DNA of 64,000 bases from Rhodococcus qingshengii (GTDB lineage: Bacteria; Actinomycetota; Actinomycetes; Mycobacteriales; Mycobacteriaceae), in the NCBI RefSeq assembly GCF_021025955.1, contig NZ_JAJNCL010000008.1, positions 62,001-126,000 on the forward strand, read 5' to 3'. A model generated the notes under the pieces. That model was not told the DNA's origin. It saw nothing but the letters and a program-made list of their open reading frames with translations, and did not search any database. Of the stretch, positions 8,556 through 16,859 are shown piece after piece. The stretch's first letter is position 1. The number at the start of each line of letters is the position of its first letter. Made by a program: the position numbers and the translations under genes.

Positions 8556-10114
8556 GCACCGACACCGACACGGAATCCGCGCAAACGCCGGCCAAGAAGA
8601 AGTTCGAGTTCCCCGGTGCGGTCACGATGCTCGCGATCGTCACCATTCTGGTCTGGGTTGCGGCACTGTTCATTCCGTCCGGACGCTTCGGCGTCGACGT
8701 AGACGGCTCACCCGTTCCGGGTAGCTTCGAGACCGTCACGTCTCCGCTCTCATTCTGGGAACGAATCCAGCAACTGATCCTCTCCCCCGTGAACGGCCTG
8801 TACGGCGTACAGGATTCGCTCACCGGGTTTGTCGACACCGACAACATCGGACGGCTCTTCGGTTCGGTCGGCGTAGTCCTCTTCATCATGGCGCTCGGTG
8901 CGTTCATCTCGGTCAGCTTTGCCACCCGCAGCCTGGAAACCGCTGTCTCCCAACTCGCTACCAAGCTCAGCGACAAGGGCTGGTTGCTCATCACCGTCAT
9001 CATGGTGCTGTTCTCGCTGCTCGGTTCGACGATGGGCTTCTCGGTCGAGACGTTCGGTTTCTACGCCCTGCTCATACCGCTGATGACGGCACTGGGTTAC
9101 GACCGCATGGTCGCGGCGACGATGATCATCCTCGGCGCTCTGGTCGGAAACATGGCGTCGACCGTCAATCCGTTCTCGATCGGCGTCGCCTCCGGTGAGG
9201 CAGGCGTGTCCATCGGTGACGGCATCGTGCTGCGCGTGATCCTGTGGATCGTATTGACCGCAGTGGCAGTGGTATTCGTTCTCCGCTACGCCGCAAAGGT
9301 GAAGAAAGATCCGTCCAAGTCGCTTGTCGGTTTCGACATCGAGGACGACGAAGACGAGGAACCGGCCGAGCCGGTGGACATCGACGGCAAGCTCACCGGA
9401 ACTCAGAAACTGGTACTGCTCATCACCGGGCTCACCTTCGGACTGATGATCTTCTCCGTCATCCCGTGGTCGAGCATCTTCGGCGCCACCACCGGTCCGG
9501 CCGAGTACGACGCGTACCACGTCACGGCAACCGAGCCCTACTGGTTCGAGTTGAACTGGTGGTTCCCGCAATTGGCGATGCTGTTCATCCTCGCCGCCGT
9601 TCTCGTCGGCATAGTCGCGAAGATGGGTGAGAAGAAAATCGTCTCCCTGATCACGCGTGGAGCCGGCGACATGGTGGGCCCGGCGATCGTCATCCTGCTC
9701 GCTCGCGGCGTCTCGGTGATCATGACCAACACCGAAACCCTCGACACCATCCTCAACGCGATGGAGCAGTTGGTCAGCGGCGCTTCGGCCGGAGTATTCG
9801 CGATCCTCGTGATGCTCGTCAACATTCCGCTGGCGTTCCTGATCCCGTCCAGCTCCGGACACGCCACCCTGGCGATGCCGCTGCTCGCCCCGCTGGGCGA
9901 CTTCGCCGGAGTCAGCCGCGCCCTCGTCATCACCGCCTTCCAGATGGGCCACGGCCTGATGCTGATGGTCGCCCCGACCAACGTCGTCGTTGTCGGCGGG
10001 CTGGCGATGGCGAAGGTGGGCTACGACAAGTTCCTACGCTTCGTCTGGCCACTCCTGCTGATCAACTTCGTGATCGTTGTCGTGGTGATCGGCGCGGCAG
10101 CAGTATTCGAATAG
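8552..10114 (+). CDS. YfcC family membrane transporter
   Basis: A 520-residue integral membrane protein with about 12 predicted hydrophobic segments and a central acidic loop (EDDEDEEPAEP). Sequence and length fit the YfcC/DcuC-like ion-transporter group, many members of which sit beside peptidases. The ATG overlaps the M20 peptidase stop by 4 bp. The likely role is uptake of a dicarboxylate, amino acid or peptide-like compound that the peptidase then cleaves; the actual substrate is not evident. Confidence 0.88.
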   Translation: MSTDTDTESAQTPAKKKFEFPGAVTMLAIVTILVWVAALFIPSGRFGVDVDGSPVPGSFETVTSPLSFWERIQQLILSPVNGLYGVQDSLTGFVDTDNIGRLFGSVGVVLFIMALGAFISVSFATRSLETAVSQLATKLSDKGWLLITVIMVLFSLLGSTMGFSVETFGFYALLIPLMTALGYDRMVAATMIILGALVGNMASTVNPFSIGVASGEAGVSIGDGIVLRVILWIVLTAVAVVFVLRYAAKVKKDPSKSLVGFDIEDDEDEEPAEPVDIDGKLTGTQKLVLLITGLTFGLMIFSVIPWSSIFGATTGPAEYDAYHVTATEPYWFELNWWFPQLAMLFILAAVLVGIVAKMGEKKIVSLITRGAGDMVGPAIVILLARGVSVIMTNTETLDTILNAMEQLVSGASAGVFAILVMLVNIPLAFLIPSSSGHATLAMPLLAPLGDFAGVSRALVITAFQMGHGLMLMVAPTNVVVVGGLAMAKVGYDKFLRFVWPLLLINFVIVVVVIGAAAVFE

Positions 10115-10115
10115 T

Positions 10116-10182
10116 TCAGGCGTGGTGGGCTTCGCGTGCCGCCGTCTCGAGACGGTCGTTGTACTCGGCCCACCACGCCTGA
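10116..10182. repeat. Nested inverted repeat at the YfcC/DinB convergent end
   Basis: Perfect 15-base arms TCAGGCGTGGTGGGC (10116-10130) and its complement (10168-10182) enclose a second perfect palindrome CCGTCTCGAGACGG (10142-10155). The outer arm contains the DinB stop codon. The structure lies inside the last codons of the DinB gene and just after the YfcC stop and may serve as a two-way terminator or 3' stabiliser. Confidence 0.5.
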
Positions 10183-10703
10183 TCACCGGGAGCCAGATTG
10201 TTGTCACCCGCCTTCATCCCCGCGGCGCCGTCGATCAGTTCCCGCACGATGTCCGCGTGACCAGCGTGCCGATGGGTCTCGGCGACAACGTGAACGAGTA
10301 TCTGATGCAGCGTGACGTCGCGCCGATCCTCCGGCCACGGCTTCACGAATCCAGGCGAATCCAGATCGTGTTCTTCGATCGTGACGTCGGCGAAAGCCCA
10401 GGTGCGGCGATAGGTTTCGACGATGTCGGCCCTGGACTCATCGGCGCGGGCCCACATGTCGACGTTGAGTTCCTCCGAACGCAACCACGCAGGTAGATCG
10501 GGAACACGTCGGCCGAACGTCGGACCGAAATACCCGAGCTCGACGCCGATCATGTGTTTGACCAGACCCAACAAGTTGGTCCCTGTCCGGGTCATCGGAC
10601 GCCGAATGTCATACTCCGACAGCCCGTCGAGCTTCCAGACGAGCACGTCGCGTGCTGCCTGCAGGTACCGCTGGAGATCTTCCTTTTCCGAGTTGGTGGT
10701 CAT
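10116..10703 (-). CDS. DinB/DUF664 family protein (mycothiol-dependent type)
   Basis: A 195-residue protein of the DinB-like four-helix bundle group (DUF664). The residues H51 in LVKHMIGVE and the pair near HVVAETHRHAGH supply the histidines that bind metal in this fold. In mycothiol-producing actinomycetes such proteins are thought to be mycothiol S-transferases involved in detoxification; the specific substrate is unknown. It ends one base from the stop of the convergent YfcC gene and is divergent from the next gene with only about 30 bp between starts. Confidence 0.85.
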   Translation of the reverse strand: MTTNSEKEDLQRYLQAARDVLVWKLDGLSEYDIRRPMTRTGTNLLGLVKHMIGVELGYFGPTFGRRVPDLPAWLRSEELNVDMWARADESRADIVETYRRTWAFADVTIEEHDLDSPGFVKPWPEDRRDVTLHQILVHVVAETHRHAGHADIVRELIDGAAGMKAGDNNLAPGDQAWWAEYNDRLETAAREAHHA

Positions 10704-10733
10704 GAAACCAACCTAAACCGAGTGGAGCACACA

Positions 10734-11969
10734 TTGACAGCGGTGGAGGATCTGACCGAGGTTGCCTCCCGGGCCGTCGCCGCCGAGCGTGACGCCCGGT
10801 CGGTACGCTGGCACAACCCGGCAGCCGTCCGCAAGGCTGCCGCGTCCGTCCGTGATTCGCTCGACGACGAACGATCAGCGCTGAGCCGACCGTCGTACAG
10901 CGGGTTGTCGCCGTCGCCGCACATGGCTCGCCAACTCGAACTGATCACGACGTTGCAGCCTCCATTGCCCGCCGACGCCAGCATCAGCACTGCTGCTCAG
11001 GCCGAGGCCGACGCCGTCGCCGCGGTGACCACAGCACGGATAGCCTTGCGCGCCGCTCACCTTGCGGTTCTCGAAGCACGTGTCGCCGCTCTCGACGCCG
11101 GCGACACGGATACCGTCGCCGCTGCGATTCGCGGCTACGTCCCGTTGAACTCCGGCAACCCCTTCGTCCGGCATCTGCAGGATCTCTCCTCGCGCATCCG
11201 CGAGGAAGCAAAGCACGTCGTCGGCGGGAAGCCCCGGTCGATCGCCTTTCGCCTGGGCCTTAGCCTCGGAATGGGCTTGGCGTACCTGGCATTCATCCGC
11301 CTCTTCCAGTGGGACGCAAAGGAAGATCGACTGCCCTACCTGGCGCTGTACGCACTCTCGGGGGTCGTCGGAAGTGTCGTGTGCACCAACGCGCTCAGCT
11401 TCGACGCCGGTCGGGTCCGCGCTGCGCTCTCCGGTGGAACGAGGCTCTGGCACGTGCTCGTCGCGAAGAACGCGGTGATGCTGCTCCTCGTCGGCAGCGC
11501 CGGGTTCCTGCTCAGCGTCATCCTCGCGTGGCGGTCCGGAAGCAGTACGGATCTGGTCAAGGCCTGCGGCCAGGTGCTGACCATGATCCTGCTCTGGTTG
11601 GGGGTCGCCAACGTGATGTCGGTGAGCCTGCCGCTGCGGGCCGAACCGATGACAGCGCGGCGCCACGACGGCACGTGGAAGCAGTTTCTGCTGTCTTTTG
11701 TCATCTCGTACGGTGTCGGACTGATCGTCAATCTGATGCTCTACTGGCGGGTCTGGGCCAAGACGACGCTGCTCGAGCAGATGGGCGGACCGTGGATTCC
11801 GGTCCTGCTGCTCCTCGCGAGCGCGGCGGCGACCTGGCTGTTGCTGACCGTCCTGGCGGTACTCCTGGCCGACCAACCACGCTTCCGACGCGCCCTGCAA
11901 CGGGAGATGGTGGTCTACCGCGAAGAAACCAACCGCCCGCAGGCGACCATTCAGCACAAATCCGGCTAA
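10734..11969 (+). CDS. Multi-pass membrane protein of unknown function
   Basis: The protein is about 411 residues long. The first 180 residues are soluble, alanine-rich and probably helical. A block of six or so hydrophobic helices follows from GLSLGMGLAYLAFIRLF onward, and the protein ends in a short charged tail. The layout resembles an ABC-2 type or similar permease but I do not recognise a defined family. I chose the TTG at 10734 because GTGGAG lies 6-7 bases upstream; GTG codons at 10722 and 10743 are alternatives. It is divergent from the DinB gene and followed 69 bp later by a drug exporter. Confidence 0.7.
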   Translation: MTAVEDLTEVASRAVAAERDARSVRWHNPAAVRKAAASVRDSLDDERSALSRPSYSGLSPSPHMARQLELITTLQPPLPADASISTAAQAEADAVAAVTTARIALRAAHLAVLEARVAALDAGDTDTVAAAIRGYVPLNSGNPFVRHLQDLSSRIREEAKHVVGGKPRSIAFRLGLSLGMGLAYLAFIRLFQWDAKEDRLPYLALYALSGVVGSVVCTNALSFDAGRVRAALSGGTRLWHVLVAKNAVMLLLVGSAGFLLSVILAWRSGSSTDLVKACGQVLTMILLWLGVANVMSVSLPLRAEPMTARRHDGTWKQFLLSFVISYGVGLIVNLMLYWRVWAKTTLLEQMGGPWIPVLLLLASAAATWLLLTVLAVLLADQPRFRRALQREMVVYREETNRPQATIQHKSG

Positions 11970-12037
11970 TGTAACCGTGCGTGGCTGATCCGGGCACGTC
12001 GCGAGTACACGCAGTGTCGAGGAAGGCGTGACCCATC

Positions 12038-13684
12038 ATGACCGTAAAGCCTGGCGCGGCCGCCACATCGGCCGCCGTGAGCACCGCCTCCTGGCTGCCA
12101 CTCATCGTGGTAGTCCTCACCCAGATTCAGGCGTCGTTCGCCGTCAATGCTCTGACCGTCTCGATGGCCGGCATCACCACCGATCTCGACACGCCCGCAA
12201 CAAGTGTCGGCACCGCAATCACCGCGGGCACCTTTGCCATGGCTGCATTCATTCTGCTGGGCGCCAAGATCGGCGCCCGTTACGGCACCCGTTTGGTCTT
12301 CCAGATTGCCGTCGCGATTCACGGTCTGGCGATGGCCGCGGTCGCTCTGAGCCAGAGCCCGGCAATGCTGTTCGTGGCGCAAGCCGCGTCCGGCGCTGTG
12401 ATCGCTCTCATCGCCCCCGCGTTGACGGTTTTCATCGCCACGAACTTCAGTGGCGATCAGCAGGCAAAGGCCATCGGTTACCTGGCAGCAGCAATCCCCG
12501 CAGCCGGTGTGCTGGCACTGCTGATCGCCGGTTCCTTTGCGACGACGATCGGGTGGCGTTACTCCTTCGCCCTCGTCGTGGCGCTCGCCGTGGTCAACCT
12601 GGTCCTGAGTTTCCGTGTCAAACCTGTTCCCCCGCAGAAGGACATCACCATCGATTGGGCCGGCGCCGCACTGGCTGCCGTTGCCGTCATCCTGCTCAGC
12701 TTCGGTTTCAGCGGCCTGAACTCGTGGGGCGTCATCCTGGCCACCGACGCTGCGCCGTTCTCGGTCATCGGTGTTTCACCCGCGGCCATCCTGATCGTCC
12801 TCGGCACCATCTGCGCGCAGGGGTTCTTCCAGTGGACGCGAAGCCGCAAGGCGCAGAACAAGCCTCAGCTCTTCAACCTCGACGTCCTCAAGACCGGCGC
12901 CGAGCGCGCCACCACGATTTGCATGGCGACGATGATGTTCGTGGGAACCGCGGCCAACTTCCTCATTCCGCTGTACATGCAGATCATCCAGGGCCGCACC
13001 AGCTTGCAGACGTCGTTCTCGATCATCCCGTACACACTCTCGATCTTCATCGCGAGCACCGTCGTCGCGCGCCTGTACAAGACGTACTCCCCGCGTCTGA
13101 TCGCACGAACCGGGTTCGTCGTTGTTGCCGCTGGACTCATCCTGTTGGCCTTCACTATTCGTGGTGACTGGCATCAGATCTTTGTTGTCATCGGCCTGAT
13201 CACCCTCGGCCTCGGGCAGGGCGCCATCGTTGCGCTGGTGTTCAACACCCTCCTCACAGCAGCCCCCAAGGAACTGGCCGGTGACGTCGGTGCCTGGCGA
13301 GGACTGGTACACAACATGTCCGGCAGCGTCGGCATCGCGGTGGCCAGCGTGTTCGCCGTCGGAATCCTCGGTACCCTCGTCAGCTCGCAGCTGATCGACA
13401 ACCCCACCATCCCGGCATCGCTCAAGGTCGAGTCAGGGATCAATCTCGACCAGGTCAACTTCGTCCCCAACGATCAACTCGTCGTGACGCTCGAAAGCAC
13501 CTCCGCGACACAAGCACAGATCGATGAAGCCATCCGGATCAACACCGAAGCGCGCCTGCGCGCACTGCGAACCTCGCTGCTCGTACTCGCCGGGCTCTCT
13601 CTGCTCGCCATCATTCCGGCCGGGCGCATGCCCAACGAAGTACCTGCTCTGGAAGAACCGCAACCCACGAAGGGCAAGAAGTAA
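12038..13684 (+). CDS. MFS transporter, DHA2 (14-helix) drug exporter type
   Basis: A 548-residue major-facilitator protein with about 14 hydrophobic segments. The loop GAKIGARYGTR fits motif A between helices 2 and 3, and the length fits the DHA2 proton-antiport multidrug family. A periplasmic segment near the C-terminus (SGINLDQVNFVPNDQ) is common in the family. A GGAAGG ribosome site precedes the ATG. It is followed after 3 bp by a DUF6325 gene and then a SHOCT gene, which appear to form one operon. The drug or metabolite exported is unknown. Confidence 0.88.
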   Translation: MTVKPGAAATSAAVSTASWLPLIVVVLTQIQASFAVNALTVSMAGITTDLDTPATSVGTAITAGTFAMAAFILLGAKIGARYGTRLVFQIAVAIHGLAMAAVALSQSPAMLFVAQAASGAVIALIAPALTVFIATNFSGDQQAKAIGYLAAAIPAAGVLALLIAGSFATTIGWRYSFALVVALAVVNLVLSFRVKPVPPQKDITIDWAGAALAAVAVILLSFGFSGLNSWGVILATDAAPFSVIGVSPAAILIVLGTICAQGFFQWTRSRKAQNKPQLFNLDVLKTGAERATTICMATMMFVGTAANFLIPLYMQIIQGRTSLQTSFSIIPYTLSIFIASTVVARLYKTYSPRLIARTGFVVVAAGLILLAFTIRGDWHQIFVVIGLITLGLGQGAIVALVFNTLLTAAPKELAGDVGAWRGLVHNMSGSVGIAVASVFAVGILGTLVSSQLIDNPTIPASLKVESGINLDQVNFVPNDQLVVTLESTSATQAQIDEAIRINTEARLRALRTSLLVLAGLSLLAIIPAGRMPNEVPALEEPQPTKGKK

Positions 13685-13687
13685 CCG

Positions 13688-14125
13688 ATGTCCAACCAAG
13701 ACCAATTCGGTCCGATCGAATACGTTGCCGTCGAGTTTCCCGGCGGTGCACCGACCTCCGCGGGATTCGAGCAGCTGCTCGCTCTCGTCGACTCCGGAGT
13801 GATCCGCATCCTCGACCTCGAGTTCGTCACCAAAGCCGCCGACGGAACGGTATCCGTCGTACCCGCGTCCACCTTCGAACTCGCAGACTTCGATCTGGCG
13901 CAGTTCGACGGCGCTGCCTCCGGACTGCTCGACGCCGGCGACATCGCTGCCGTTGGTGACGAGTTGGCCGCCGGAAGTGTTGCCGCCGTGCTCGTCTACG
14001 AGGAACTGGCCATACTTCCGGTGATCGATGCTTGGACCCGCAGCGGGGCAAAGGTTGTCACCGAAGGTCACCTGACCTTGGACGAACTTGCTGTTGCACT
14101 CGACAATACGGAGAAGGACGCATGA
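13688..14125 (+). CDS. DUF6325 family protein
   Basis: A 145-residue acidic protein beginning GPIEYVAVEFPG and containing VIRILDLEFVTKAADG, which is typical of the DUF6325 (formerly DUF1269-like) family of small actinobacterial proteins. It has no clear membrane segment or signal peptide. It lies between the exporter and a SHOCT protein with tight spacing; proteins of this pair often travel together, but their role is not established. Confidence 0.8.
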   Translation: MSNQDQFGPIEYVAVEFPGGAPTSAGFEQLLALVDSGVIRILDLEFVTKAADGTVSVVPASTFELADFDLAQFDGAASGLLDAGDIAAVGDELAAGSVAAVLVYEELAILPVIDAWTRSGAKVVTEGHLTLDELAVALDNTEKDA

Positions 14126-14406
14126 GTTTCTTGAGGCGAGCCGGCCGGGTAGCTGTCGCAAGCTCCATTCACGGCAATGTTCAGCGCCGTCAGCGCACGC
14201 GTTGGGCGGCCGAAGATCAGGCCCGCGCAGCACAGGCCCAGCCGGTGCCACCGATTCCCGATCTACCACCCCTGCCGCCGCAGGCAGCTCCGACAGCATC
14301 GATGGACGCAAAGCTCGAACAGCTCACCAAGCTCGGGGAACTCAAGAACGCCGGCGTGTTGACGGACGTCGAGTTCGAGATCCAGAAGGCGCGCATCCTC
14401 GCCTGA
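14122..14406 (+). CDS. SHOCT domain small protein
   Basis: A 94-residue protein with a basic N-terminus, a proline-rich linker (PIPDLPPLPPQ) and a C-terminal SHOCT domain (LTKLGELKNAGVLTDVEFEIQKARIL). The ATG at 14122 overlaps the previous stop by 4 bp and sets the start, although the open frame extends further upstream. SHOCT domains are short helical hairpins thought to mediate oligomerisation or membrane association. It is probably co-expressed with the DHA2 exporter and DUF6325. Confidence 0.85.
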   Translation: MSFLRRAGRVAVASSIHGNVQRRQRTRWAAEDQARAAQAQPVPPIPDLPPLPPQAAPTASMDAKLEQLTKLGELKNAGVLTDVEFEIQKARILA

Positions 14407-14407
14407 A

Positions 14408-15091
14408 CTAGTTGGGTCGTCCCAAGGCAAAAGCCATGACGGGAAGCTGCGTCGTCGCGAGATTCAACAGAGATGCCACGCGCACATCCGTGAATCCTGC
14501 GACGGCGCAGCCGGCAAGTCCCAGCGCCTCGGTCACGAGGTACAGATTCTGAACCAGCACACCGGCATCCACGTGCATCGTGCGGTAGTGCCGCATCGCG
14601 TACTTCTCCAGCGGCGCTTCCACGTTCGCGACGACGAACAGAAGAACCGGAAACACCTCCGCGAACTCGGGCTGGAGAAGGCTCGCACGAAGGTGCTTTC
14701 GCACGTCGCCGAGCCGGACAACCTCGGCCCGGCCTCGGGCGTATCGGTACACCCCGGCTCCAAGCGAGTGTCCGGGTTGGCTGACAACAAACGACAGCGT
14801 CAGTTCGCGCATCCCGCCCGCCGTCGGGCTGCTGACAAGACTGTGGTACAGCACATTTGACAGTTCGTCGGCTCCCAACGCATCTGCCGCCGGGTTGTAG
14901 CGGCTCCGTCGCGCCTGCAAGACCTCCGGGAACCCGCAGGCCGGCAGTGGCGTCGGGGCCAGCAGTTCCACGGATTCACACGTAATCGGCGGCAGTGCGT
15001 CCTCGTCGAACGGGAGCTCCGACGGACTCACCGTCCGGTCCAGCGCAGCATGCAGCGATACGACGGCCTCGATCCGCGCGAGCGCGGTCAC
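14408..15091 (-). CDS. SagB/ThcOx-type nitroreductase-fold dehydrogenase
   Basis: A 227-residue FMN-dependent nitroreductase-fold protein. The region EVLQARRSRYNP, the later YHSLVSSPTAGGMRE and the C-terminal LVTEALGLAGCAVAGF match the SagB/ThcOx oxidoreductases that oxidise azolines to azoles in ribosomal peptides. The GTG at 15091 overlaps the stop of the binding-protein gene by 4 bp (GTGA), which excludes the longer open frame and makes it the fourth gene of the ABC transporter operon. The YcaO genes that would supply its substrate lie 5 kb away in the opposite orientation. It could instead act on the transported compound. The family call is firm and the substrate is inferred. Confidence 0.82.
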   Translation of the reverse strand: MTALARIEAVVSLHAALDRTVSPSELPFDEDALPPITCESVELLAPTPLPACGFPEVLQARRSRYNPAADALGADELSNVLYHSLVSSPTAGGMRELTLSFVVSQPGHSLGAGVYRYARGRAEVVRLGDVRKHLRASLLQPEFAEVFPVLLFVVANVEAPLEKYAMRHYRTMHVDAGVLVQNLYLVTEALGLAGCAVAGFTDVRVASLLNLATTQLPVMAFALGRPN

Positions 15092-16068
15092 GAACCCGGG
15101 TGCAGCAGGCGAGACACCTCGGCAGCCCCGTCGATCGAGACCAACTCGCCGGCGAACCACGCCTCCGGAACGGCAAAGATCGCATTCGACGCTGCGGCCG
15201 GGGTCCCGGCAAATGCCGTGCGCGCAGCCTCGAGCGTGGATTCCCGCGTCGACTCGGTGGAGTAGACGACGAGGAGCGCCTGTGGCGACTTCGCGAGCAC
15301 CGATTCGGTGGCTACCTGGCCGAAGTACTTTCCGTCGGGGAGATCGCTCTCGAAGAGATTGCTTCCCCCGGCGGCCTCGAGCACACTGCTGTAGAGGCCT
15401 CTCGCCAGAGCGTAGGACTGTCCCTCCGAAACCTGAACCATCACAGTGGGAACCGGCTCCCTCACGGCCGCAGATGCCTCGGTTGCAGCGAGCGACTTCT
15501 TGCCGTCTGCCAGGAGAGTTGCTGCCTCGTCACTTGTTCCCGTCAGGGTACCGAGACCTTCGATGTCGGACCAGACGTCGTCGATCCGTCCCTCGGTGAC
15601 TGCCTTGTGGCAATACCCGCTGTTCACGAAGATCGGGATGCCGAGGTCGCGCAATTCGTCCATGCTCTGCAATCGGTCACCGTCGAACCAGTACTCGCCG
15701 TCGGAGACGATCAGATCTGGGCGGGCGTCGAGCAGTGCTTCTTTCGCTGGAACTCCGGTGCTCAGTACCGGCACGGCGGCGAACTGTTGCGCGAGATCGG
15801 GGCTCGGTGGCGAGAGGTCGATATTCGACTGTCCGACAATGCGGTCGGCGGCACCGAGCTGAATGAGAAGCTCCGTCATCGACGGATACAGCGAGACTAT
15901 CCTTTCGGCCGTCTTGGGCAACGTGATGTCGCGATCACAATTGGTGACCGTGATCTTCTCGGACGAGGCCGCAGCCGAATCGGCAGTGGAGTTCCCGCAC
16001 GCGTTCAGTACGGCGGTGGCGGCCACGGCCGAGCAGAACAGCGCGGCAGTACGTATCGAGGTTTTCAA
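15088..16068 (-). CDS. Lipoprotein substrate-binding protein, FepB/BtuF type
   Basis: A 326-residue binding protein of the periplasmic-binding family used for siderophores, haem and corrinoids. The signal peptide ends in a lipobox-like LNAC around residue 25, so it should be a membrane-anchored lipoprotein. The helical-backbone family motif ERIVSLYPSMTELLIQLGA is clear. The TTG at 16068 is chosen because it overlaps the ATPase stop as TTGA, matching the coupling of the other genes in the operon. The ligand is unknown; the co-transcribed SagB-type enzyme and adjacent RiPP genes suggest a modified peptide-metal complex. A corrinoid or deazaflavin-type ligand is an alternative. Confidence 0.88.
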   Translation of the reverse strand: MKTSIRTAALFCSAVAATAVLNACGNSTADSAAASSEKITVTNCDRDITLPKTAERIVSLYPSMTELLIQLGAADRIVGQSNIDLSPPSPDLAQQFAAVPVLSTGVPAKEALLDARPDLIVSDGEYWFDGDRLQSMDELRDLGIPIFVNSGYCHKAVTEGRIDDVWSDIEGLGTLTGTSDEAATLLADGKKSLAATEASAAVREPVPTVMVQVSEGQSYALARGLYSSVLEAAGGSNLFESDLPDGKYFGQVATESVLAKSPQALLVVYSTESTRESTLEAARTAFAGTPAAASNAIFAVPEAWFAGELVSIDGAAEVSRLLHPGS

Positions 16069-16859
16069 GACACTACTTCTTTCGTAGGTAGGAGAGGAGG
16101 GGCGAACGAGAGCAAGGGGCGCCCGGTCAACGGATGAGTGCCGAGATGCACCTGAACCCCGAAGACTTCGGACAGCAGATCCTCGGTCAGGACCTCGCCG
16201 GTGGGTCCCGATGCGAGAACTGCACCCTCTGAAAGCAGGCACACGTAGTCGCAATATGCGGCGGCCAGCGCAAGTTCATGGATCGCAACCACCGTCGTGG
16301 TGCCGAGTTCAGTGACCAGTTCCATCAATTCGAGCTGAGCACGGATGTCGAGGTGGTTGGTGGGCTCGTCCAGGACCAACACCGACGGCTGCTGGGCGAT
16401 CGCCCTGGCCAACATCACACGCTGCTTCTCACCGCCCGACAATTCGGCGAAGAGTCGTGATCCAAAGCCCTGCATGCCGGTTCGTGCCAGCGCTGCGCTG
16501 ACGATGTCCCGGTCGATCTCACCGAGTCGAGAAAATGCGCTGTGATGCGGCGTCCGACCCGTTGCAACAACCTCGCGGACACTGAAAGAGAAATCGGATG
16601 AATGCTCTTGCCCCACAACACCGATGATGCGTGCTGCCGATCGTGGCGAGAGATCGCCCCACACGTTCACCTCGTCCACCTTCACGATTCCGCTTTGCGG
16701 CTTCATCGAGCGGTACAACGCGCGCAGGAGGGAGGACTTTCCACTGCCGTTCGGTCCGACGAGCCCGACCACACTTCCCTCCGGCGCTTCCAGGTCTACA
16801 CCCGAAACCACCAGGCGTCCGCCCCGAACGACGTGAATTCCGCTGGCCGACAATCTCAT
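16065..16859 (-). CDS. FecE/BtuD-type ABC transporter ATPase
   Basis: A 264-residue ATPase with Walker A GPNGSGKSS, signature LSGGEKQR, Walker B VLVLDEPTNHLD and the switch histidine in AIHELALA, characteristic of the FecCDE/BtuCD importer family. The ATG at 16859 overlaps the permease stop by 4 bp; a much longer open frame upstream only shadows the permease. It energises uptake through the adjacent permease and binding protein. Confidence 0.93.
   Translation of the reverse strand: MRLSASGIHVVRGGRLVVSGVDLEAPEGSVVGLVGPNGSGKSSLLRALYRSMKPQSGIVKVDEVNVWGDLSPRSAARIIGVVGQEHSSDFSFSVREVVATGRTPHHSAFSRLGEIDRDIVSAALARTGMQGFGSRLFAELSGGEKQRVMLARAIAQQPSVLVLDEPTNHLDIRAQLELMELVTELGTTTVVAIHELALAAAYCDYVCLLSEGAVLASGPTGEVLTEDLLSEVFGVQVHLGTHPLTGRPLLSFAPPLLPTKEVVS

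Noticed and set aside
10875-11957. A 360-codon minus-strand frame opposite the membrane protein gene
   Set aside because: Gln/Arg/Asp-rich shadow of a protein with well-defined hydrophobic helices on the plus strand.
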